The position numbers and the translations under genes were made by a program. The notes under the pieces are model-generated. The model was not told the origin of the DNA, did no database searches, and worked only from the letters and a program-made list of their open reading frames with translations. A stretch of 5,158 nucleotides of DNA from an uncultured Bacteroidales bacterium (GTDB lineage Bacteria; Bacteroidota; Bacteroidia; Bacteroidales; Lentimicrobiaceae), in assembly GCA_937864935.1 (NCBI GenBank), contig CALMDN010000487.1:1-5158 (forward strand). The letters run 5' to 3'. Of the stretch, positions 1 to 5,158 are shown piece after piece; position 1 is the stretch's first letter; each line of letters opens with the position of its first letter.

Positions 1-2
1 AG

Positions 3-611
3 TGAAGCCCCTACCCCGTATTTATCCTTGATTTTTTCTCTGATGGCAAGTGACTTCTGATGGAAATCGAGGGCTGTATTGTACTGTTTCATATCGTAAT
101 ACACCAGCCCCAGATTGTTGTAGGTGTTCCCGATTTCCTTCTCAATATTCTGCTTTTCAAATATCCGGAGTGCATCGAGGTAGGCCCTGATGGCCAGGCT
201 GTAATTTCCCCGGTTTTTGTGAACCATCCCGATGTTGTTGTATGCGCTGGCCAGTATTTTCAGGTATCCTGTCTCCCTGCTGTAAATCACTGATTTGTTG
301 TAATAAAACAGTGCGCTGTCGAATTCCGATTTTATATCAAATACCACCCCCATCAGGTTGTTTGATACTGCCATTCCGCGTTTGAAGTTCAGCCGGTTGG
401 CCTCGTCAAGGGCACGTTTCGTATAATCGTAGGCCTTGTCGGTATCTTTATACCAGAAGTTTATGGAGAGGCGGTTGAGTGCATTAACAAGGTTGGTGTC
501 TTTGGCTGCACCGGTTCTGATGGCGTTTTCAAGGCTGTCGGCCAGGCGGTTCTGAGAATATCCGGAATGGGCTGTCAGCAATAGCAGGATTAATACCAGC
601 GTGTTTTTCAT
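3..611 (-). CDS. Exported tetratricopeptide-repeat protein, 3' end outside the window
   Basis: This is an open frame of 203 codons from an ATG at 609-611 with no stop before the window edge, so the C-terminus is missing. Residues 1-19 form a signal peptide: MKNT, a leucine-rich core, then GYS followed by Gln-Asn, a common Bacteroidota cleavage site. The rest is helical and repeats every 40 residues, with matching positions at ALNRLS (44-49), SNNLMG (83-88), YNNIG (124-128) and YNNLG (164-168). Each is followed about 15 residues later by a second helix such as YSLAIRAYLDALRIF or YNTALDFHQKSLAI. This is the long-period (TPR_12-like) form of tetratricopeptide repeat, a protein-binding scaffold. 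In Bacteroidota, such N-terminal exported TPR arrays often precede a membrane helix and a histidine kinase, cyclase or LuxR-type output domain, but no output domain is visible here. The leader is A-rich without a Shine-Dalgarno sequence. A strong terminator separates it from the peptidase gene upstream, so it is probably its own transcription unit. Confidence 0.9.
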   Translation of the reverse strand, partial: MKNTLVLILLLLTAHSGYSQNRLADSLENAIRTGAAKDTNLVNALNRLSINFWYKDTDKAYDYTKRALDEANRLNFKRGMAVSNNLMGVVFDIKSEFDSALFYYNKSVIYSRETGYLKILASAYNNIGMVHKNRGNYSLAIRAYLDALRIFEKQNIEKEIGNTYNNLGLVYYDMKQYNTALDFHQKSLAIREKIKDKYGVGAS

Positions 612-709
612 GTTTCTTTGTTCTCTTTTAATCAATACACTGGGCTATTTTCTCAGGGAATCAGATAATTTATCAGAAAATCATGTCTGAATGCCTCCCG
701 GCTCTCAGG

Positions 710-717
710 CAAATGTA
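710..717 (-). promoter_or_regulatory. Candidate Bacteroidota -7 box for the TPR gene
   Basis: On the minus strand this reads TACATTTG, an exact match to the Bacteroidota primary sigma factor -7 consensus TAnnTTTG. It lies between the terminator at 800-833 and the TPR start at 611, where a promoter is expected. It would give a 5' leader of roughly 90 nucleotides. No clear -33 TTTG is present at the usual spacing; the nearest sequence is an AT-rich TTATGTATATTT. The -7 match alone could be chance, so this is only a candidate. Confidence 0.3.
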
Positions 718-797
718 CGGGTTTGAAGGTATTAAATATACATAATTCCATAACATCTGTTTTTGTTCAATCCGGTTGCAGAATGGGAGCCGGAAAT

Positions 798-833
798 AAA
801 AAAAGTCCCGGATTGATCAATCCGGGACTTTTT
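798..833 (-). terminator. Intrinsic terminator after the DPP7 gene
   Basis: Positions 800-833 are a perfect 34-bp palindrome. Its GC-rich arm is AGTCCCGGATTGA, the centre is TGATCA, and A and T runs flank it. Read on the minus strand, the stem ends in seven consecutive T residues (complement of 798-804), the classic rho-independent pattern. It begins about 20 nt past the TAA stop of the S46 gene at 854-856. Because the A/T runs are symmetrical it could also stop plus-strand transcripts, but no plus-strand gene is seen here. Confidence 0.9.
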
Positions 834-853
834 CAGCAGAGGCTGCAATCTGT

Positions 854-3022
854 TTATTTCTTCACAAAACGCAGCTCTTCGAGAATATTCTGCGCATTGG
901 CGTATTTGTCAATGATAAGCATCACATACCTGATGTCGACGTTGATGGTACGCTGCAATTCGGTTTCAAATGCGATATCACCGCTCATGGCCTCCCAGTT
1001 GCCGTCGAATGCAATTCCGATAAGGTCGCCATTGCCATTGAGTACCGGGCTTCCTGAGTTACCTCCGGTGATGTCGTTGTGGCTCAGGAAACATACAACC
1101 ATCCGGCCGTTTTTGTCGGCCCACTTACCAAAATCTTTGGTTTCAATGATCTCTTTCAAACGAGCAGGAACGATAAATTCATCGTTGGTGGGATCTTCTT
1201 TTTCAAGAATTCCTTCAGCATAGGTTACATAATCGTAATGAACCGCATCAGCCGGATAATAATCGAGCACCTTGCCGAAAGTTACGCGCATGGTTGAATT
1301 GGCATCGGGATAATACACCTTTTCCGGATTCGATTTCCTGAGTCCGTCAACAAACAGGCGCTGTGCTTTCTTCAGTTTTTCCCCGTTCTGGGTCATGCTC
1401 ATATTCTGGGTCATGAACGAATTGTAGAATGAATTGGTCAGCTTGTAAGCCAGATCATTTTCAAACACCTTGATGGAGGGTTTTGCCAGAAATGCTTCAT
1501 ATTTTTCGGGGGTAGTCAGCACTGAAGTTTCGAACATTTTCTTTGCAAAGAGGTGCACATCACCCTTGAATTTTCTGTCGATCAGGTTAAAGATATCGGG
1601 CAGGGCATCTGCAGGAATATCCTGGCGGTACATTTCGAGGATGGCCGCAACGATTTTTTCTTCGGTTGCCGGATTGTAGTTCTTAAACTGGCCTTTACCC
1701 ATTTCGTAGAAAGGAACCAGTGAAGCCTGTAACTCCTCACCTTTTTGTCCGCTTTTCAGGATGTTGATGATGCCTTGCGTCTGCATAGGAAACTGCATCA
1801 TCTGTGATCCGAAGAATGAGATCTGAAGGTACCAGAGTTTCGTGTTGTATTTTGAAGCGCTGTAGGCAGAATAAACGTCGGAAATATCCTGAAGGGTGCT
1901 CCCGTACATGGCTTTGCGAGACTCATCGGCCATTACCCAGGCTGTGTATTTATCTTCAATGGCTTTTTTCTTGTCATAAACATCCAGGCGTTTCAGGCCA
2001 CGGCTTTCGCCGATTTTATTTTTCCAGAAATTGGCCAGACCAGCATAGTTTGAAGCATATTTAATGCGGACATCATCACTTTTGTCCATATCAGACTTCA
2101 TGATTTCCAGAATTTTACCTCCCACTTTTATAATGGCCGGGTTGATTTCCCCGAGGGTAGCCTGAATTCCATGCGAAGTACGGTAGCGGTCGGTGGTACC
2201 AGGATATCCCCAGATCATGGCATAGTCGCCGCGTTCAACGCCATCTACCGATATCTTCAGAAAATGTTTGGGTTTGAGGGGGATATTTTCCTTTGAGTAG
2301 GGTGCCGGTTTACCGTCAGGACCAGAATATACCCTGAAAATGCTGAAGTCTCCGGTATGACGGGGCCACATCCAGTTGTCGGTATCACCGCCAAACTTAC
2401 CAATGGCTGAAGGAGGGGCACCAACAAGGCGGACGTCTTCATAAACTTCATAAACAAAACGGTAATACTCATTCCCGTTGTAAAAACCCTTAACCGAAAC
2501 CTCGTATTTGCCGTCAGCAGCTTCTTCCTGTTTCAGCATTTCAACAGCTTTACCAATGGCGGCCGACCTTTCGCTTTCACTCATTTCGGGTTTCACTTTC
2601 TCAAGTACGCGCGAGGTTACATCGTCCATTTTTACCAAAAAGGATACCGACAAGCCTTCGTTGGGAAGTTCTTCGCCCAGGCTCCTGGCCCAGAAACCGT
2701 CGGTGAGGTAATCGTGTTCGAGTGAACTATGCTTCTGAATAGCATCGTAGCCGCAATGATGATTGGTAAACAGCAGTCCTTTATCCGATACAACTTCAGC
2801 TGTGCAGAATCCGCCAAGATTAACAATGGCATCTTTCAGGCTTGAATGGTTGATGTCGTAAATTTCCTGCGGGCTGAGTTTCAGTCCCATTTTCTGCATG
2901 TCAACATAGTTGAGACGCTCAACAAACATGGGTAGCCACATGCCCTCATCCGGTGGATTTCCGGCCCTGAGGCCTGCTGAAATCATTGCAATCAGAATCA
3001 GCGTAAAGAAAGTTTTCTTCAT
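854..3022 (-). CDS. dpp7: S46 family dipeptidyl peptidase, DPP7 type
   Basis: This 722-residue serine exopeptidase removes dipeptides from the N-terminus of oligopeptides, normally in the periplasm. Length is normal for family S46 (about 700-720). Residues 1-20 are a signal peptide (MKKTFFTLIL... ending GLRA), followed by DEGMWLP, the usual start of mature S46 enzymes. The chymotrypsin-like triad is visible: His89 in FTNHHCGYDAIQ, Asp225 in RHTGDFSIFR and Ser656 in GGNSGSPV. Asn331 in ANFWKN and Asp673 match residues that bind the substrate amino terminus in solved S46 structures. The residue 18 positions after the catalytic Ser is Gly674 (AFDGNWE). In the family, Gly here marks DPP7, which prefers hydrophobic P1 residues, whereas Arg marks DPP11, which prefers Asp/Glu; I therefore infer DPP7. 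The large helical region around 270-560 fits the family's regulatory domain. The ATG at 3020-3022 directly opens the signal peptide; its leader is A-rich without Shine-Dalgarno. The gene follows the M49 lipoprotein gene after 211 bp and ends at a strong terminator. No frameshift or missing key residue is seen. Confidence 0.96.
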   Translation of the reverse strand: MKKTFFTLILIAMISAGLRAGNPPDEGMWLPMFVERLNYVDMQKMGLKLSPQEIYDINHSSLKDAIVNLGGFCTAEVVSDKGLLFTNHHCGYDAIQKHSSLEHDYLTDGFWARSLGEELPNEGLSVSFLVKMDDVTSRVLEKVKPEMSESERSAAIGKAVEMLKQEEAADGKYEVSVKGFYNGNEYYRFVYEVYEDVRLVGAPPSAIGKFGGDTDNWMWPRHTGDFSIFRVYSGPDGKPAPYSKENIPLKPKHFLKISVDGVERGDYAMIWGYPGTTDRYRTSHGIQATLGEINPAIIKVGGKILEIMKSDMDKSDDVRIKYASNYAGLANFWKNKIGESRGLKRLDVYDKKKAIEDKYTAWVMADESRKAMYGSTLQDISDVYSAYSASKYNTKLWYLQISFFGSQMMQFPMQTQGIINILKSGQKGEELQASLVPFYEMGKGQFKNYNPATEEKIVAAILEMYRQDIPADALPDIFNLIDRKFKGDVHLFAKKMFETSVLTTPEKYEAFLAKPSIKVFENDLAYKLTNSFYNSFMTQNMSMTQNGEKLKKAQRLFVDGLRKSNPEKVYYPDANSTMRVTFGKVLDYYPADAVHYDYVTYAEGILEKEDPTNDEFIVPARLKEIIETKDFGKWADKNGRMVVCFLSHNDITGGNSGSPVLNGNGDLIGIAFDGNWEAMSGDIAFETELQRTINVDIRYVMLIIDKYANAQNILEELRFVKK

Positions 3023-3094
3023 TTGTTTGATTTGTTAATTTGTGTTTGGTTGAATCTGCCTTTTGACTTTATTTCCAGTAAAAGCTGCTGCCGG

Positions 3095-3109
3095 TCTAAA
3101 ATCGTGCCA
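3095..3109 (-). promoter_or_regulatory. Candidate sigma-54 (-24/-12) promoter upstream of the DPP7 gene
   Basis: The minus strand reads TGGCACG-ATTT-TAGA. The -24 half is a perfect match to the sigma-54 consensus TGGCACG-N4-TTGC. The -12 half keeps G but has A instead of C and a weak TT, so it is degenerate. It would start transcription near 3084, leaving a leader of about 60 nucleotides before the ATG at 3022. Two 21-bp-spaced repeats lie about 60-100 bp upstream, the distance expected of activator sites. No convincing TAnnTTTG primary promoter was found in this spacer. The weak -12 half keeps confidence low. Confidence 0.35.
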
Positions 3110-3168
3110 CTGATACAATAGTCATAAAATCAACTACATATACAATGATTCCGGCAATTGGCTTTCAG

Positions 3169-3209
3169 GTACTGTCCGTTTTTACAGCAGTACTGTCCGC
3201 TTTTGTACA
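3169..3209. repeat. Two direct repeats, GTACTGTCCGYTTTT, 21 bp apart
   Basis: Copies start at 3169 and 3190 on the plus strand and share GTACTGTCCG exactly, then T or C, then TTTT (14 of 15 bases identical). Copy 1 ends TTTTTACA and copy 2 ends CTTTTGTACA, so each also has loose TGT...ACA symmetry. The 21-bp period equals two turns of B-DNA, placing both copies on the same helix face, as expected for paired sites of a dimeric regulator. They lie wholly between the M49 stop (3234) and the S46 start (3022). The binding protein cannot be named from sequence. Confidence 0.75.
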
Positions 3210-3233
3210 AAGCCGGGACTTCAGGATGAACGG

Positions 3234-4934
3234 TCAGAGTCCCAGTTCACTTTTGCCCTGTTCAAATACGATGTCAACAGGAATACTGGCGTTTCTGAGT
3301 TTATCCAGGTCAGCCTGAAGCTGAACCGGGATAACCGATTTGGTTGAAATCAGTTCTTTTACCTTTTCGTAGTTGCCATCGCCCTGCAGGGTAAGGATCA
3401 TACCGCCAAGACTCTCAACGGCCAGTTTCATCTTGTCGAAATTCACCATATAGGTTCCGTTGTCCTGGTGGGTAAAAGCTCCGTTTTCTGAGAAGTGGGC
3501 GAAGGTAAGCATGTTGGCTTTGCCGTGGGCACTGGCAGCTCCGAAACGTACCGAGCGGAAAATGCCAGCCATAAAGGTTACGTAGTTGTCCATCACTTCG
3601 CCTTCTTTGAGTTCGCCCATTTCATATAACTTCGTAACAAGGTAAAGTCCGAGGATATCGGCTTTGGCTTCTTCTATCGCTGAATACTGTTCCTTCAGGG
3701 CTTCACGTACCGTGCCTTTGCCGTTGAGGGTGTTTTTTATTCCCAGTCCGTGTGCGACTTCGTGGAACATGGTATTGCCGAAGAAAGCGTCAAACTTAAT
3801 GTACCTGCGCTGCGATTCATCGATGAGCATATCGGAAATCGGCACCAGGATTTTATCAAATTTTGCCTTCATGGCATTTTTAAGCTGAAGTTTACGGCTT
3901 CCCTTTTTCAGCTGAACCTCTTCGTCGTTGGGAAGGTTGATGGCAATGGTTTTGCTGCCAGAGTTGCAATCGCCGGCATAAAAGACCACATCATAGGCAT
4001 TCAGGTCGGCATCTGAACCGGGCACTTCATTTTTGTATTTCTGATCCACCGGCAGGCCTTTCTGCAAACCGGGCAACAAGGCTGCAAAATGGGCCAGACG
4101 GTTGCTCCATTCAACATCCTTGATCAGGATAAAGGCCTCCTGAGCAGCTTTTGTACCAAAAAGGGCGTCTTCATAATTCTCAATGGGGCCGACCACAAAA
4201 TCTATGTTCGATGTTTTCATATCCATCCAGGCGAAGTCGCTTTCCTGATATTTGTCGGTGAGCAGGGCTTCGGCGCGCAGTTCCAGGTATTTTTTAAGCC
4301 CGGCATCCTCAGCCAGTGCAGCAGCTTGTTTGAGCAGATCGGCAGCCTTTTTTATCTTTGAAGCATAGGCATCGTGATACCAGACCACGCGCAGGGACCG
4401 GTCATCGTTGCGGCGGATGAGGGTGTACAGACTCAGTTTGTCGGGATTCTGCAGGGTGTCAAATTCCTCTTTGGTCATATCGGTGGGATAGAAATTTGCT
4501 CCCAGAGGCTTCTCTCCGATGCCTTCAATAAACGACTGATTCCCGTTGAGCCTGTCCCAGGGGCCGTAATTGATTTCTGCAAACCTGCGGGCCGACTCAT
4601 CGCTGATGCGCGAAAGAAAGGCTTCTTTGTTGCCCAGTGACTGTTGCCAGTAGATGTCGTCCATGAGTTGGGCGGCTTCAAAGAGCAGCGGGAGTATCTG
4701 CTTTTCTTTATCCGAAAGGTGGTTGATGTCAGCAGTTAGCTTTACTGTTGCATAGGCTGAAAGACGCTGTGCAACATCTTCTTTATCAGTAGGTTTCAGG
4801 GCCTCGCCGGTAGTGAGAACCCCGGCAAAATTATTTTCCATTTCTTCTTCAGTTTTTGGCGTGTTGGTGCATCCGGCAACGATTGTCATCATACCGGCAA
4901 CCGATAAAACGGTGATCAGTCTGCGAAAGTTCAT
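3234..4934 (-). CDS. M49 (dipeptidyl peptidase III-like) zinc peptidase, lipoprotein
   Basis: This 566-residue predicted metallopeptidase should cleave dipeptides from the N-terminus of short oligopeptides. Residues 1-21 form a lipoprotein signal peptide with lipobox VAGC, lipidated Cys at 22, and an acidic stretch EEEMEN (29-34) just after it. M49 hallmarks follow: INYGPWDRLN (121-130), GANFYP (145-150), FVVGPIENYEDALFG (246-260) and a zinc site at HEVAH (391-395) with EEAKAD (421-426). His391, His395 and Glu422 would be zinc ligands and Glu392 the catalytic base. His470 in SAHGKANM probably matches the conserved catalytic-domain His of the family. The zinc motif is a five-residue HExxH, not the six-residue HExxxH of classical DPP III, and the protein is shorter than the 670-740 residues of Bacteroides or human enzymes; I recall a Caldithrix abyssi enzyme of similar length with HEISH. 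Start choice: the ATG at 4932-4934 opens the signal peptide. No Shine-Dalgarno is seen. Relatives are sometimes mislabelled in databases as other enzymes. Family assignment is firm; exact peptidase specificity is inferred. Confidence 0.88.
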   Translation of the reverse strand: MNFRRLITVLSVAGMMTIVAGCTNTPKTEEEMENNFAGVLTTGEALKPTDKEDVAQRLSAYATVKLTADINHLSDKEKQILPLLFEAAQLMDDIYWQQSLGNKEAFLSRISDESARRFAEINYGPWDRLNGNQSFIEGIGEKPLGANFYPTDMTKEEFDTLQNPDKLSLYTLIRRNDDRSLRVVWYHDAYASKIKKAADLLKQAAALAEDAGLKKYLELRAEALLTDKYQESDFAWMDMKTSNIDFVVGPIENYEDALFGTKAAQEAFILIKDVEWSNRLAHFAALLPGLQKGLPVDQKYKNEVPGSDADLNAYDVVFYAGDCNSGSKTIAINLPNDEEVQLKKGSRKLQLKNAMKAKFDKILVPISDMLIDESQRRYIKFDAFFGNTMFHEVAHGLGIKNTLNGKGTVREALKEQYSAIEEAKADILGLYLVTKLYEMGELKEGEVMDNYVTFMAGIFRSVRFGAASAHGKANMLTFAHFSENGAFTHQDNGTYMVNFDKMKLAVESLGGMILTLQGDGNYEKVKELISTKSVIPVQLQADLDKLRNASIPVDIVFEQGKSELGL

Positions 4935-5072
4935 GGTTTCGGTTTTGGTGGGTTAAATCTTTAATGGGGCTAAATTAATTATTAAATCCTTTTCTGACCA
5001 TTGTTCAGGGAATAAATGGAGCACCCGTACCAGAGCTTCACACTACCGGGAGCCAAAGGGGAGCGGAGAAAA

Positions 5073-5158
5073 TCAGGAAGGATTTTCAGGACCGGGCAGC
5101 AGCAGTGTAAATATACTGCCTATCCCTTCTGTGGTTTCCACGCTGATGGATCCACTGT
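5073..5158 (-). CDS. C-terminal end of a sensor histidine kinase (partial)
   Basis: Only the last 27 residues and the TGA stop (5073-5075) are inside the window. They read GSISVETTEGIGSIF followed by TLLLPGP and a short tail. This is the characteristic end of the HATPase_c ATP-binding domain of histidine kinases: a Gly-x-Ile-x-Val-Glu strand, the Gly-x-Gly-Ser-x-Phe turn that closes the ATP lid region, and a final strand ending in Leu-Pro. The sensor, dimerisation and H-box parts lie beyond the window, so the signal it detects and its partner regulator are unknown. It ends 138 bp before the M49 start in the same direction. No clear terminator lies between them, so read-through into the peptidase gene is possible but not shown. 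Confidence 0.82.
   Translation of the reverse strand, partial: SGSISVETTEGIGSIFTLLLPGPENPS

Noticed and set aside
60..293. A 77-codon plus-strand open frame
   Set aside because: It is antisense to the TPR array, whose 40-residue repeat pattern clearly marks the minus strand as coding.
723..1223. A 166-codon plus-strand open frame overlapping the S46 gene and its terminator
   Set aside because: It runs antisense to the clearly coding, catalytically complete C-terminal part of the S46 gene and through the terminator palindrome. The translation has no recognisable domain and is low-complexity, serine-rich.
1804..2064. Plus-strand and alternative-frame open frames inside the two peptidase genes (for example 1804-2064, 2257-2472, 3750-4016, 4089-4361)
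   Set aside because: All are shadows of the S46 and M49 coding frames; none has a recognisable domain, signal or separate leader.
3213..3245. Hairpin around the M49 stop codon (CCGGGACT paired with AGTCCCAG, 17-nt loop) as a terminator
   Set aside because: The stem is only 8 bp with one G-U pair, includes coding sequence, and is followed on the minus strand by GCTTTGTAC rather than a T run. Termination here is possible but unsupported.
4960..4990. AT-rich TAATTTAG on the minus strand as a -7 box for the M49 gene
   Set aside because: It differs from TAnnTTTG at a core position and has no -33 TTTG at the right distance; the AT-richness alone does not define a promoter.
5020..5060. Inverted-repeat-like GC-rich stretch between the kinase stop and the M49 start as a terminator
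   Set aside because: The arms (GGCTCCCGGTA against TACGGGTGCTCC) pair poorly and there is no T run after them.

Overview
The window looks like part of a Bacteroidota chromosome, probably a free-living or anaerobic Bacteroidales-like lineage. Three things point there: an S46-family dipeptidyl peptidase, a taxonomically restricted family that is common in Bacteroidota; exported proteins with Bacteroidota-style signal sequences (a 'GYSQN' cleavage site and a lipoprotein with an acidic stretch after its Cys); and A-rich start-codon leaders with no Shine-Dalgarno sequence. Every gene I can support is on the minus strand, so transcription runs from high to low coordinates.

In transcription order the layout is: (1) the last 27 codons of a sensor histidine kinase (5073-5158, cut by the window edge); (2) a 138-bp spacer; (3) an M49 (dipeptidyl peptidase III-like) zinc peptidase made as a lipoprotein (3234-4934); (4) a 211-bp spacer holding two direct repeats 21 bp apart and a sigma-54-like promoter element; (5) an S46 serine dipeptidyl peptidase of the DPP7 type with all catalytic residues present (854-3022); (6) a 34-bp perfectly palindromic intrinsic terminator (800-833); (7) an exported tetratricopeptide-repeat protein whose 3' end lies outside the window (3-611). 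No spacer exceeds 300 bp. I see no tRNA, rRNA, CRISPR array or mobile element.

The functional theme is extracytoplasmic peptide breakdown. DPP7 should release dipeptides with a hydrophobic P1 residue in the periplasm. The M49 lipoprotein should release dipeptides from short oligopeptides while anchored to a membrane. Such dipeptides are a usual carbon and nitrogen source for asaccharolytic Bacteroidota. The flanking kinase and TPR genes look like signalling proteins, but the sequence does not show that they control the peptidases.

The points most worth a second look are the repeat and sigma-54-like arrangement upstream of the DPP7 gene, and the five-residue HExxH zinc motif, in place of the usual six-residue HExxxH, in an M49 enzyme that is also a lipoprotein. 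Nothing here amounts to a clearly new system.
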